Of a DNA stretch of 64,000 nt, positions 1-10,599 are shown one piece after another. A program made the position numbers and the translations under genes. Position 1 is the stretch's first letter. Each line of letters starts with the position of its first letter. The notes beneath the pieces are model-generated. The model saw nothing but the letters and a program-made list of their open reading frames with translations. It did not search any database and was not told the DNA's origin. This DNA is from Iris pallida (Eukaryota; Streptophyta; Magnoliopsida; Asparagales; Iridaceae), in assembly GCA_029216955.1 (NCBI GenBank), contig JANAVB010006998.1, positions 1,311,800-1,375,799 of the forward strand. The letters are read 5' to 3'.

Positions 1-1604
1 TATGGAGATTTGGACGGACGGGCCTATGAAGTAAGTTAATTAATTATTATATATTTCTCAAATGATTATATGTACATATATATTCATGAAAAATTATTAT
101 TGTATAGATATCGGCCTTCTGCAGTACAGAAACAGCTGGGGACATTTGTGAGGCAGAACTATGGTGGGCCTTGGCTCAACTACTCAGATGCTCCCGCAGA
201 TAGGAAGGCCTTTTGGTTCACCCACTTCAAGGTAAAAAATTTGTTTATTTTTAAATTTTAATAATCATTTGTGTATATTATACAACTTTTGTATTTTACT
301 TTTTGTAGAGGACCTATTTCTATCCACCACACCGGGCGGCGAAGATCGAGGGCCAATTTTCTGCCGTCATAGCCAAGCTCATCCGTGATGCGATCGACGA
401 CCAGAAGCGTCGTGATCGCTCCGGACAGCCGATCCAGGGTTGGATTATGCCAGAGCAGTGGACTACGATGAAGGCTAGATTCAGCGAGCCCAAGTACCAG
501 GAGCGGTCTGAAAAGGCCAAGGTGGCACGGTCGAGCGCCGGTAAGTGGTGTGGTGGCGCCATTCCGATGACAGAGCATTTTCGTCATCTGGCACGTTTCC
601 TATGACGGACATTAATTTATATATATTTCGATATAATGTTTAATACTAATAATAGATAATATATTTTAACAGGTAAAGAAGGGTGAGGACCCGAACATGG
701 TGACCGTCTTCCTGGTCATCCATCGGAGGGCTGGGGACTTCATTGACGAGAGGGCAACGCAGGCATATGTACGTTCTATTCTTTATATTAACTAACTATA
801 ATTTAGAAAACAGAAAAATAGATATCAATATAGACTTTAGTAAACACTTATACGTCAGCAAACATGTTCTAGGCCGAGTTTGTTCGGCTACCGAAGGAGG
901 CGGCTGATGCTGCTAGTGCACAAGCAGAGGGAGGGGCTGGTACTTCCTCCCAGCCGCCTGTAGAGCCATCGCCGGACGAGCTCTGGATGACCGCCGTTGG
1001 CGGTCTTCAGAAGGGTACGCACTACGGTACGGGATCCTACGGCACGTATTTGGCTTCGGAGTCATCCCGGGCCCCCTCTGTCAGTACGTAGTCTCCGGCT
1101 ACGCAGGCGTCGTCACGAGCTGAGGATGTTCGTCGTCAGATCGAGGAGCTGCGTCGCGAGTTGCAGCAGCAGATTTTTGATACGGTCGAGCGACGATCCG
1201 ACCCTCCGATCGTCACCGGACGATTTGATGCGGTCGAGCGCAGTATACAGGACCTGATGAGTCTGCATCAGGCTGCAGCTGCCAACTTGCAGACGCTCAC
1301 CGAGTCTACGCAGTGCACAGAGCGTAGACAGGTCGAGCAGGAGGGATCGCAGAGGAGCCTATCTGCCTCACTCGCTCAATATATTGAGAAGGTGGTGAGT
1401 ACCCTTGCTGCGCATAGTGAGCGACTGCGAGAGCTGGAGCAGGTACGTCCTCCGGGTCCATCGACGGCATCGACTCCAAATACAGCACTGCCTCCGGCAC
1501 CGACTCCAGACATTGTACTGCCTCCTACTGCCCCTACGGTACAGCTCACCAAGGAGCAGTATGACTACATTCTATCCCAGTTACGCGACAGGGGTCCGCA
1601 GTAA
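1..1604 (+). pseudogene. Transposase_24-type (PTTA, En/Spm) protein of CACTA-1, partial
   Basis: This is the second protein of plant CACTA elements, thought to bind element DNA. The family is recognised from the order of conserved blocks: a VRQNYGGPWLNYSDAP-like start, FWFTHFK, a WIMPEQW block, GGAIPMTEHFRHLA, FLVIHRRAGDFIDERA, and the late LWMTAVGG with YGTGSYG. Exons appear at 1-30 (followed by GTAAGT), 108-231, 309 to about 590, about 673-767 and about 873-1604. The third donor is unclear: one GTAAGT at 541 competes with reading on into the GGAIPM block. A TAG at 1089-1091 lies in frame within the last exon, where CAG would be expected, so the gene is probably dead. The tail is helical and Gln-rich, then Pro/Thr-rich, ending at 1604. 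The N-terminus is outside the window. Confidence 0.8.
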
Positions 1605-1897
1605 TTTTATTGGTTTTTTTATGACTTGTATGTATTGGCCCTATGGGCAAATTGTTTATTCATACACTGTTGTTTATACACTTGGTGGGAGACTTTTTAT
1701 CATCTTTTATTTTTATTTGACTCTATTGGATGTTTGTGAGGATGTGTGTCTGTGATATTTACTTTGCACTGCCTCCTATTTTTATTGTGATATTTACTTT
1801 GTGATATCTGCGACGGGATGACAAATATATCTACGCTGGGTTATAAGCGATGATCTGATATACAAAGGAGGTGCTGCCGAAATTTTAAAAAAATATA
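1605..1897. other. 3' flank of the CACTA-1 transposase gene
   Basis: AT-rich sequence without coding potential between the stop at 1604 and the inverted repeat. It probably holds the 3' untranslated region. No other feature was seen. Confidence 0.4.
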
Positions 1898-2250
1898 TTG
1901 TGTATTTTTGTTATGATGTGTGTCTGTGTTTACAGTGAATGTGAAATACAGTGTTCGGAACCATCGACAGTTTTGATTACTGTTGTATGCTTTATCTTGG
2001 ATAGAAATAGTAACAGTTCAGGGTGCTCTTCTGAGAGCTTCATTTTCACGTCCTTCACTTTCTCGGACGTCGTAAAGGTTCCCGAGAAGGTGAAGGACTT
2101 GAAGAGGAAGCTCTGAGAAGTGCACCCTGAACTGTTGCTCTTTCTATCCAAGATAAAACATAGAACAGTAAGCGAAACTGTCGATGGTTCGAACACTGCA
2201 CTTCACACACACTGTAAACACAGAAACACAGCATAACAAAAATATCAATT
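1898..2250. repeat. Long imperfect inverted repeat in the CACTA-1 3' region
   Basis: The left arm (about 1898-2070) and right arm (about 2085-2250) are reverse complements with scattered mismatches. Examples are TGTGTTTACAGTG against CACTGTAAACACA and ACCATCGACAG against CTGTCGATGGT. The centre is near 2078, around CTTCACTTTCTCGG and CCGAGAAGGTGAAGG. RNA from here would fold into a hairpin of roughly 170 bp. It may be an inserted foldback element or a native CACTA subterminal palindrome. Confidence 0.75.
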
Positions 2251-2277
2251 ATATTTTTAAAATTTTTTTTTTTAACA

Positions 2278-2694
2278 TTAGCGACGTATAGCGACGTACT
2301 GCGACGGCAAATAGACGTCGCTATACGTCGCTAACTAGCGACGTTACGTCGCTCGACGTCGCTAATATACGTCGCTAAGTTGCCCACGTGGCCACGTGGA
2401 TGCCATGCCTCGTCATCATTTATAAACTTTTGAAGCGTCGCTAGTGGTCGCTTTACGTCGCAATGTTGGCGACGTACTGATACGTTGCTCTCTGTCGCTC
2501 ATTTGGCGACGTCTAGCGACAATGGACGTCGCGTCGCAAATAGCGACGTTCGGCGACGAAAGTATCATCTGCGACTTGCCTATAAGCGACGTACGTTTTT
2601 CGTCGCTAAATACGTCGCAAATCATTTTTAGCGACGTATTTTCTATATTTAGCGACGTCTCCTGACGTCGCTAATCTGGGTTATTTTAGTAGTG
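2278..2694. repeat. CACTA-1 subterminal repeats and 3' terminal inverted repeat
   Basis: The motif GCGACGT and its complement ACGTCGC recur many times in both orientations. Such arrays are the known binding regions of TNPA-type proteins in CACTA elements. The terminal repeat ends at 2694. Confidence 0.85.
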
Positions 2695-3007
2695 TCGGAA
2701 TCGGTTTCACCATGAATCTCATGGCTTCCGCTACCAGAGCATAATGTAAAACCAAACGTGAAGCATAGCTTCATATTCAAAACATTAGAAGAAAAAAGTT
2801 TTTGATTGGTGGTAGGGCGAGCCAGAATCCTTTGACGGAGCCGTCAAAGGATTCTGGCTCGCCCTACCACCAATCGAAAACTTTTTTCTTCAAATGTTTT
2901 GAATATGAAGCTATGCTTCACGTTTGGTTTTACATTATGGTCTGGTAACGGAAGCCATGAGGTTCATGGTGATACCGATTTCGATACCGGTACTGTGAAC
3001 CTTGGTT
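2695..3007. mobile_element. Foldback (hairpin) MITE-like element, interrupted at its left end by CACTA-1
   Basis: The arms 2703-2838 and 2842-2978 are almost perfect reverse complements. They turn over at a three-base centre near 2840, flanked by TTTGACGG and CCGTCAAA. Outer parts match as well: AATCGGTTTCACCATGAA against TTCATGGTGATACCGATT. The right end (minus strand AACCAAGGTTCACAGTACCGG) matches the end of the element at 39893. The first bases of the left end must lie beyond CACTA-1, outside the window. Confidence 0.8.
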
Positions 3008-3288
3008 AATATTAATATTTTCATACTTCTCTAGGCTTTGGTTGAGTTAGACATCATATGATGCAGAATAGGAGGCCACATGACCCAAATGAGAAGAAGG
3101 GGAGTAGGGAGGCTCACGCTATACAATCTGCAGCGTTATACTAGTTCTTCGAAAAAATTTATAACTCTGATAGGCCCAAAAGACTTGGCATAAGTAAATT
3201 TAATTTCCAACACTTACCTAGCTAGTACTGAGATATCTTATATCCTTCTAGGATGCTCATTTTATGCCAAGGTTCGCAGTATCGATAG
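3008..3288. other. Flank between the hairpin element and LTR-A
   Basis: No gene was seen. Around 3268 a stretch CCAAGGTTCGCAGTATCG resembles the end of the hairpin family at 2695-3007 and 39893. LTR-A may therefore have landed in, or recombined with, a second copy. A short block beginning TGCCAAGG at 3265 could alternatively be the diverged first bases of LTR-A. Confidence 0.35.
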
Positions 3289-4627
3289 TATCTAGATCAT
3301 TGGGAGGAGAGAAATTTTCAGTTACCTGCAGCCCTTTGTCCCGGCCCCAACCTGAATGGATTTGGAGCTATCTGTCATGATTAGCACATTTTCAGTGTAC
3401 CGTCGAGTGTTGCACCTTTTATATGTTTTAGGGTACATTTGTCTCCTGGGCGATGTACCCACTATTAGATCTTAGGATACATTTGTCTCCCGGGCGATGT
3501 ATCCACCATTACTTTCTTTTTCTTTTGGCCTGGATAAGTCGGGTAGTCTGCCGAGCAGGTAACTGGATTGGATTTCTCAAAAGTGCATATGTTAGTAATT
3601 AGAATTGTGATAACCCTAGTTAGCTAACGTATAAAGCTGTACTCATTTCTTGGCCGTAATTGTTGTATGGAGTCCAGTCTAGTCTAGTTTTGTCTAGGCA
3701 GTGTCCGTATTTGTTTATTTCAGTACATTATTGTTTATGCTTTACCTTTGTCGATAAATGATCAAAAACTAAGTTCAGTTCAGGAGAAGGGTTACAATTC
3801 CGGTCCTTGTTTGGTTTACGGATTGTAACTTGGGTTCCGAAATAGTTCCTAAGTCATCTTATCATTTGTCGTTCTATATAGTTCTCACATGCTCTCATGC
3901 CCTAGTTATCTAACATGCCCACAAGTCCCAGTTATCCTACATGTTTACATAGTCCGGTTACCTTACATGCTCACATGTCCCTTTTGTTTCCTATGGTCAT
4001 ATGTCAAGTTATCTCACATGCTCTCATGTTCAGATATCTCACATGCTCACATGTCCAGCTTATCTTACTTATTCATATGCTTCCATTTACTTTACATGTC
4101 CATACTTTACATTATGCCACACGTTAATTACTTTATGCTCCCTGTTGCTTTACTTATTATCTTTCTATTCTCGAGATAAGTGCATTGGTAGTGCACGAGT
4201 CTCGATCAACATTTACTTATTTATGTCTCTATCTGTTGCTATGTTAGTTATTGCTGTTTTAGTTCATAGTTTGGCTTCCTTTGTGGTACTTGCTATTGGG
4301 GGTCTGACCCCGCTGGTTTTGTTTGGCCAGATCTGATAGAGGAGCCTGAAGGATCTTTCGTACCATCTACTCGAGGTGACTACCCGGAGCACTAGAGTAC
4401 CTTAGTGGATTTTTTTATATCATTCTTCCACTAGTAATGTACATTTTTTGTAGCGTTTAGCCTCCGAGCACGTGTTTAGCTCGTGTTTTGGATCTTGACA
4501 TTTAGCCTATGGGCCTAAACATGATTTGCATATGCTAGACTATAGCTAGAGCTTATCATGTATGGCTATTACTCTTGCTAGTTCTTCACTTCGTATTACT
4601 AGCTTCATGATCATCCATGTATATATA
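3289..4627 (+). mobile_element. LTR-A, left copy, first segment
   Basis: This stretch matches 58636-59985 over its whole length, starting at ATCTAGAT and running to CATGTATATATA. The match then breaks at 4628, where LTR-B begins, and resumes at 54409. Joined, the two segments give an LTR of about 1.58 kb. It has many short CTCACATG-type repeats near 3885-4090, no coding capacity and no clear TATA box. Its left border is uncertain because no target duplication matches the right end at 60215. Confidence 0.85.
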
Positions 4628-5745
4628 TGTATAAGCATGGAAAATATGGGGTTCATGTGGATCACATTTACAAAGCTAACTGCATGAGTACTTTGGGCCA
4701 AGATGGTCCTCATATAGAAGAGCTGCATGACAGACTCGACATGCTCCTGCGGCCCATCTTCACTGTCTCCGATTATATTAAAAAGCGGCCAAACTGATTT
4801 GGGCTATAGAAGGAAGAGCTACTTATGCGGCCAAGCTGATCAGCCGCAGAAGCCCCTCTGACAAAGCTGACAAACTCTGATAAAGCTGACAACACTGTCA
4901 AAACTGACAACTCTGACGCATCCTGACAAAAAGAAGATAAGATGTGACCTTTCGAAAAAGACAAAAAAATGCCATGTCACCAGACATAGGGCCCACATGC
5001 CAGAACATAGGTCCCACGTATGTCATACGGCCAGGAGGACTGCGACCTGAGCCGCATGAGCCTTATGTGACTCAATCTATACAGCCCAAAAAGTCTCCAA
5101 ACTTCAGGCGGCTAAGAGTGACTGCGACCTGAGCCGCATGAGCCTTATGCGGCCCTGAATGTAGGATCTATGCAGCTCAAAAGTCTCTAAGTTGCATGCG
5201 GACTGATGGCACTACTGGAGGGACACGTGGCTAAGGGAGACTGCAACCTGAGCCGCATGAGTCTTATGCGGCCCAACATGGCCGAGCACTAAAAGACCTA
5301 TGAGACCCAAAATGACCCTAGCAGATTGATTATATTATGTGATAGGGCACGTGGAAAGTTGACCAAGTCTTAACCACCCACTTTTGTTGTAAAGAAATCT
5401 CAGTAAATCACTAGCTGGCAGCAAAAGGGTGAGTTTTCGTGTGCTGTTACATCCACGTGGCCATTTATGCAGCTCAAAATATCCATCACTATAAATAGCA
5501 GGGTACCACACCCATGCAAAAGTGCTAGCAATTTTCTCAAGAGCAAAGATAGTGTATGACAGTCCAAGGAGCAAGGCAGAGTTCCTACACTTCTCCCGAG
5601 CCTCCACCATCTCCCCTAGAATTAAAACAAATTGTACTTAAAATATTTCTTAGGATTTCTTTCTAGGCTCTCTGTTGTACTTCCAAAGTTTGCAATCAAT
5701 ATATAGTTCCTCTTTAGTCCTTGTATTGATAATCAATGGCAAATA
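4628..5745 (+). repeat. LTR-B, 5' copy
   Basis: It starts TGTATAAGCATGG and aligns end to end with 53290-54408. The last bases differ (ATA here, GCA in the other copy). By eye the copies differ at roughly one base in ten. It contains repeated blocks CTGCGACCTGAGCCGCATGA spaced 75-120 bp apart near 5040, 5118 and 5240. Confidence 0.92.
5490..5497 (+). promoter_or_regulatory. TATA box of LTR-B
   Basis: TATAAATA in the context CACTATAAATAGCAGG. The same box is kept in the 3' copy at 54152-54159. It is likely the U3 promoter of B, with transcription starting about 30 bases downstream. Confidence 0.7.
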
Positions 5746-5748
5746 CGA

Positions 5749-5763
5749 TGGCGACTCTGCTGG
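5749..5763 (+). promoter_or_regulatory. Primer binding site of element B
   Basis: TGGCGACTCTGCTGG lies four bases after the LTR end. It resembles the complement of a plant tRNA-Arg 3' end (TGGCGACTCCACTGG from memory), the primer type reported for Tat-lineage elements. Two mismatches are present. Confidence 0.65.
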
Positions 5764-5765
5764 AG

Positions 5766-6670
5766 ACTTCTTTCTCCACTGATAAGAAATTGGTGACATA
5801 ATTCGATACGTCTAAGCTCGGCTCTACGCAGCAGATGTTTATTGTTCGCTTCAATCAACAAGTATTCAAGGAAATGCTCTCCGAAGGGAGCACCAGTCCA
5901 GCACAGAAGCGAGCCAACCCGAAAAGAGCTCGCAGGACAAGGAGGCCCAAGACCATTGCTCCTCGCCAGGCTCTGGTAGAAGCTCCTCTCGCCACTCAAG
6001 ACGGCGACCAAAGCTTCCATGCGGCCTCGCTTCAAACCACAGAGGACCTCGATGTCCCCAAATTCGACAGAAGAAAACACTACGATACTGGACTTTTGGG
6101 GGCACAAGGGAAACTCATGTGGTCTAAGAAGAGGCCATATAAGGAAGGTAGCCATAGGCAGATTGCCTATGCGGCAACCAATCCTGGCCGCAAGCAAACT
6201 GCCTATGTGGCAGCCAATCCTACCGCAAGCAGACTGCCTATGCGGCTACCAATCCTGGCCGCAAGCAGACTTCCTATGTGGCAGCCAATCCTGGCCGCAG
6301 ACAAAGTTCCTTTGCGACAGCCTATCCTGACAGCAAGCATGATGCCCCATGCGGCCCTGTCAGAAGCTTTATCTTTGACCATCTCTCATACGGACCAGAC
6401 CCCATGCGGCCAATTGAGGATGTTAAAGCTTCCAACTTGGAATCTTTCTACTACGCACCTTTGGGTGCTAAGTCGAAGAAGTCTAGGGCAGTACGGGCTC
6501 AACAGGCCCAGTCAACTGTCAAATCTGCTGACCGTCAGTGGGTACCGTTAACTGTTACACGGGCCTCTAATGGAAAGTTGTACAGAACCTCCCATGTCCA
6601 GCCCTCTAAGGCAAACGGACAGGACAGGTCCCAAAAGTCTTCCTATAATGATCAAGAGCAAGTGCTTTTA
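5766..6670 (+). pseudogene. ORF1 of element B, upstream of gag, disrupted
   Basis: Tat and Ogre elements often have an extra ORF before gag. Here a reading frame runs from the primer site through a basic Lys/Arg-rich stretch (about 5893-5958) and an 11-residue repeat region (6160-6350), then a Ser/Lys-rich part. It is broken by a TAA near 5797, where CAA is likely ancestral, and by a frame change inside the repeats near 6230. A MITE insertion at 6671 cuts it off. Function is unknown in the family as well. Confidence 0.55.
6160..6350 (+). repeat. In-frame 33-bp tandem repeat in ORF1 of B
   Basis: About six units of the pattern CCTATGCGGCAACCAATCC followed by TGGCCGCAAGCAGACTG, with point changes. 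At 33 bp each unit keeps frame and encodes 11 residues. The core TATGCGGC also recurs in LTR-B and in the minisatellite at 19440-19930. Confidence 0.8.
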
Positions 6671-6943
6671 GGATTATTTTGTATAAGGGTACCAGGTTTA
6701 GAACGTAATTGGACTTTGGGTACTGGATTTGTCCGTTTTAGAGTTTGGGTACTCGAAATTATTAGTGACACATTTTAGTGACAAACTTTCATTATTAAAA
6801 GTCTCATTTTGTCACTAAAGGTCCAGTTTTGTCAATAAAATGTGTCACTAAAATTTTTTGAGTATCCAAAGTCTAAAATGGACAAACCCAGTACCCAAAG
6901 TCTAATAAGGTTATAAATCTGGTACCCTTATACAAAATAACCC
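6671..6943. mobile_element. 273-bp foldback MITE inserted in ORF1 of B
   Basis: It begins GGATTATTTTGTATAAGGGT and ends with the reverse complement of GGGTTATTTTGTATAAGGGT. The two halves are complementary almost throughout, including TTTGGGTACTGG against CCAGTACCCAAA and TAGTGACACATTTTA against TAAAATGTGTCACTA. It has no ORF. A target duplication is not clear: TTA on the left, ATA on the right. Confidence 0.8.
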
Positions 6944-6976
6944 ATACTTTTACTTGCCTCAGATCAGGGAGAAAAT

Positions 6977-8070
6977 ATGATATTTATGCACCCGTGTGCT
7001 CAGGATACCCGGGCCCACAAAATGGATGCAAAGGTAGATCAGTCTGCCCTCGACTTGCGAGAAGTACTCGTCCACAAATGCAAGAAGAGAGAGGCAACCT
7101 TGGCATGCGGTGAGCCCTCTCTAGGATATCACTATACCCAGGTTGTCATCAACTGCTGCTGCGACAAGTTGACAGCACCTAAAGACAGGCAGTCTGTCTT
7201 CCAACGACTACACCAGCCAGCACTTGTTCAAATTTTGGAAGACGAAGAATTTTCTTTCGCCTCCTGTAATTCAACTCGAAAGGTTCCTATCGGCAAGGGA
7301 GGAAAGAAGACAAGCTCCTCCAGCTCTGCAACCTCAGCCAGTACGGCAAAAAAACTCTCATATGGAGGATTGACATCGACAACCACCGGGGGTGTATACC
7401 TGGGCACCCGTTCCAGAAAGAAGCTTTCAATACCCGGGGGTTCATCTTCGAGGTACATGGGGGTAGACGAAGCTGGGGGTGGTAGTCCCCTGAACATATG
7501 CAACAACCTGGTATTCCAAGAGGATACGCAGGGGTAGCGATCCGCTGGAATTATGCAACAGACTTGGACGTCCCCGAGGGTGACCTCCTAAACCAAGACG
7601 ATGCAGCCTCCTACACAAGGGGTAGCACCCCTTTTGAGTATGAAGAGAAGGACATTCCGACGTTCTCCGATGATTTCTTTGTACGAGGGTACGACACGGA
7701 AAGCATATCCTCCACGATCCCATCCGTCTCTCCCCATGTACGGACATTATTTATGGAATGAGGTGATCACGAAGGGCTTAGTGATCGACAACGTCTAGAA
7801 GCACTTGAAGCCATGATCCTAACCTTGGTCAAGTCAGTAGACAAGATCAAGGCTACCTTGCCGATTCAACCCGCAAGGACACCTGGACAAACAAGTTTGG
7901 GTCCCGCAGTCAACGCGGACTCAAACACGACTGCTCCTCACCTGGGTGACAATCTACCTGTAATATCCGCTCCCTCAGTTGCAGACGAAGCCAGGGAGGC
8001 AAAGAAAGAAGTTCAAGAGCTTCGAGCAATGTTCAATGCTCGAGACTCCTCTCGGGACCTCAGAGTATGA
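6977..8070 (+). pseudogene. Gag N-terminal region of element B, disrupted
   Basis: Three overlapping open stretches lie in different frames (6977-7537, 7498-7761, 7813-8070). The first has a Cys/Lys-rich start and a Ser-rich segment near 7312-7345. The last ends in an acidic, probably helical part (ADEAREAKKEVQELRAMF), typical of the segment before the Tat gag core. Frame changes near 7520 and 7790 break it. No catalytic domain is present, and assignment to gag rests on position and the helical tail. Confidence 0.5.
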
Positions 8071-9117
8071 CAGCCATATCCTGTTGCATGTAGATACGTT
8101 TCTTTTCCTCCATGGTATTAACCATTTTACATCGATTCATATGATGGAAAGACCTCTGCTAGCCGGTACATGACTTATTTTGAGGTCATAACATACCACT
8201 TGCCGTATAGTGACACCATCCTCACACGATTATTTATCGAAGCATTGCAGGGAATCGCGTTCGACTGGGGCCGCAACCTCCCGGACAACTGCATCCATTC
8301 CTTTGACGGCTTCAAATGCATGTTCTTGGAAAGGTTCTACGAAGTGGGACATGATGTGACGATGTCATCTCTCATGGACGTCGTTTAGGGAGAAAGGGAA
8401 CTAACGAGAAACTACATCGAGCGGTTCCGCCAAACTACGATAAGATTACCCCAAGGCAATCCCGAAAGCTCCTTGATTGAAATCTGCCAGAAGAAGACGC
8501 TTCCCGCAATCAGCCTCTGGATGGGCAAAGATGAATTCAGGAACTGGACGACTTTCATCATAAGTGCTGCCAATACGGAGGCAAAGTTAAAGAAGGCTCG
8601 CCAGCTAGGATTGCTCATCCCAGATGGAGAGGACAAGATAAAACGTCTTGGTACCACCTCCAAAAACAACAATGGCGGCACCACCAATAACTGGGACAAC
8701 AAAGACAAACATGCGATGGTTGCTGGTACAACTAAAATGCCCGAACAGAAGCAAGAAGAAGTTCCGAAGCCCAGGGAAATGACATACTCTTTTGAAGATA
8801 GCCATGTCAAACCCATCTTCGACATGCTTCTGAAGGCGGGTAGGATCCGACTCCGTAATGTAGAGCATGAGCCTCGACCAGCAGAGATCGAGGATCCGAA
8901 GTATTGTCACTTCCACCTTTATGTCCACGACCCTACGCAGGAGTGCTTCACATTAAAATGGCACATCCAGAACCTCTTCAACTCTAATGCTCTGTCGCAG
9001 AATTTTGAAGAGGTTACTGTGGCTGTAACCATGGTATCCGTTCAGTTGGCAACTTTCCCCAACAAAAACTTAAGACATGATAGTACCTGTACCCCGGGCA
9101 ACGATGGAGGTTACTAA
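8071..9117 (+). pseudogene. Gag core (Retrotrans_gag-like) of element B
   Basis: This matches the retrotransposon gag family: an RFLEALQG-like segment (here RLFIEALQGIAFDW), then FKCMFLERFY, then NYIERFRQT and an LIEIC...LP block. The nucleocapsid side carries a late C...H segment near 8905-8960 instead of a clear CCHC knuckle. TAG at 8386-8388 interrupts the frame between the MDVV and GERELTRNYIERF parts. The region up to 9117 is otherwise open. Its role would be capsid formation, and it is now inactive as written. Confidence 0.75.
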
Positions 9118-9223
9118 CTATCTACCTGTTTAGGACCAGACGACTGGGTTGGTGCCTCTCACTACGTCATGAGGAGAGGTCATATGGGTGCACCCGGACT
9201 TAGTGCCCGAAGTTACCTAGGCG

Positions 9224-9670
9224 GTGCCATCTTCTAGCAAAAAGAAGGATGGAAAGTCCATATCCTGCCACACAATCTCGACCGAAGCTGAGGAGGCGGC
9301 GGTCGTTGTTACCCGGTCTGCTGCACAGATCCAGCCCACTCTGAGTAATTCAGTCGAGGATCCTCAGCCGATAATGCCGTCTGCTACTGATGTTCTGGGA
9401 CCATATCAGCCTCCACCGGCGGACAAATCCAAGCCGAAGAAAACTCGTTTCGACAGGCCGCTCCGTACGGACACGCCTCAGGGGCTAGAGAGACCTTACA
9501 ACTTTTACATACTTGCACAACTGGCTAATATGCTAGCAAAGTTGTCATCATACGAGCTCCTAAGGCTCTCCAAGGATGTTCATATCGCATTGAGCGAAGC
9601 ACTCCAGAATGCTCACGCCCACTTAGCTCAGGTCAAGCCTACAGTGAAAGACTCGTCAGCAGATCTCTAG
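9224..9670 (+). CDS. Gag-protease linker of element B
   Basis: An open frame of 148 codons starting MPSSSKKKDGKS, rich in Ser, Pro and Lys and ending in a helical segment. It lies between gag and the protease and matches the position of the Tat linker. No enzymatic motif is visible. It is separated from the protease by a TAG at 9668-9670, so it is a fragment of a larger decayed polyprotein, not an independent gene. Confidence 0.45.
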   Translation: MPSSSKKKDGKSISCHTISTEAEEAAVVVTRSAAQIQPTLSNSVEDPQPIMPSATDVLGPYQPPPADKSKPKKTRFDRPLRTDTPQGLERPYNFYILAQLANMLAKLSSYELLRLSKDVHIALSEALQNAHAHLAQVKPTVKDSSADL

Positions 9671-9691
9671 GGTAGCAACTGTGCATATACA

Positions 9692-10087
9692 ATGTCAAAT
9701 ATCGTATTCACCCCACAGGACATGTTAATCAAGACCAACTTGCATGATCGCCCCTTGTACTATACTGGATACATAGGCGATGTCAAGGTGGATCAGAAGC
9801 ACATCGATCCTGGCTCATCAATAAGCAATATCCCGAAAAGCTTTCTACAACTCCTGGGCATCCTTATGCACCGGCTAGCATCGACAAACACTGCAATTAG
9901 CGGTTTCAACTCGGGAATAAGCTATCCTCTGGGAAAAATTTGTTTGAAATGTCAGATCGACGACCTGAAGACGGAGGTTACTTACTACGTAATAGACGCA
10001 GATACATCCTACAATATCCTCTTAGGACATCCCTGGATACATAAATATATGATCATTCTATCCACATTCTACCAGTGCTTCAAGTAG
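9692..10087 (+). pseudogene. Aspartic protease domain of element B
   Basis: A retropepsin-like domain. The active-site loop reads IDPGSSISNI where family members have D-G/S-G-S/A, so the Gly after Asp is replaced by Pro. The second landmark, SYNILLGHPWIH, is intact and typical of gypsy proteases. A stop at 10085-10087 cuts the frame just after the second landmark. It would cleave the polyprotein; the altered active site and the stop suggest loss of function. Confidence 0.75.
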
Positions 10088-10599
10088 ATCAGTAAGCACG
10101 GCTTCGTAAAGACGGAATTCGTCGACATCGATACCTTCAAAGGGGTTGAGTCTTACTATTCTTCTGAGGCTTGTTTATATGAGGAATCTAAGAAGCACAT
10201 AACTGATGAATTGGAGGCTATAACAAGGTCAGAGGAACCTCTAAAAATCTATCTCCAGGCCCGTAAACCAGGCAAAGTCGCACTCTTTGTCGCAACTTTG
10301 CATAAAGAGGTGCCCGGTTCCCCTGCCCCAGCTGCGCAGTTGGAACCAATGGTCATCAGACTCCCGATGTCCAACCAGGAGCCAAAGTCCTCTGAGGAGC
10401 CGATGGTGATCCGATTGCTAAAATCCAATCAAAGGCGATCGGAAGATGCGAGGCCCTCTGAGGAGCCGATGGTGATCTGATTGCCAAAATCCAATCAAAG
10501 GCGATCAAAAGATGCGAGGTCCTCTGTCGCGCTAATGGTTATCCGCCTCCCCAAGACAAGCCGACGGCCAAGTGTTGATCTGAGGCCTTAAGAAAACTG
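10088..10599 (+). pseudogene. Spacer between protease and RT, first part, with tandem repeat
   Basis: A decayed continuation of pol. It contains about two and a half copies of a ~66-bp tandem repeat (about 10389-10535), marked by CTCTGAGGAGCCGATGGTGAT. A TGA at 10478-10480 lies inside the second copy. The coding frame gives Pro/Ser/Met-rich low-complexity peptide (VIRLPMSNQ-type units). Confidence 0.6.

Larger units (their letters stand above)
1..2694 (+). mobile_element. CACTA-1 (En/Spm) transposon, 3' part
   Basis: The window opens inside this element. Seen: Transposase_24-like exons (1-1604), a 3' region with a long inverted repeat, then dense subterminal GCGACGT/ACGTCGC repeats (2278-2680). 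The last bases, read on the minus strand, start CACTACTAAAATAACCCAG, a typical CACTA terminal inverted repeat. The end is at 2694 and is followed by TCG, the likely 3-bp target copy. The 5' end and any TNP2 gene lie left of the window. The element is inserted in the hairpin element that resumes at 2695. Confidence 0.9.

Noticed and set aside
1161..1604. Separate gene after the TAG at 1089-1091
   Set aside because: It continues the Transposase_24-type C-terminal region in the same frame; the TAG is best read as a nonsense change.
2416..2665. Open frames on both strands
   Set aside because: Translation of CACTA-1 subterminal GCGACGT repeats.
2703..2978. Possible microRNA precursor
   Set aside because: The hairpin is strong, but I recognise no known miRNA and the near-perfect long arms fit a foldback element better. 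Small RNA data would be needed.
5335..5610. Minus-strand ORF of 91 codons inside LTR-B, with a similar one at 53910-54269
   Set aside because: It lies across the LTR promoter region and its frame is not kept between the two copies; treated as chance.
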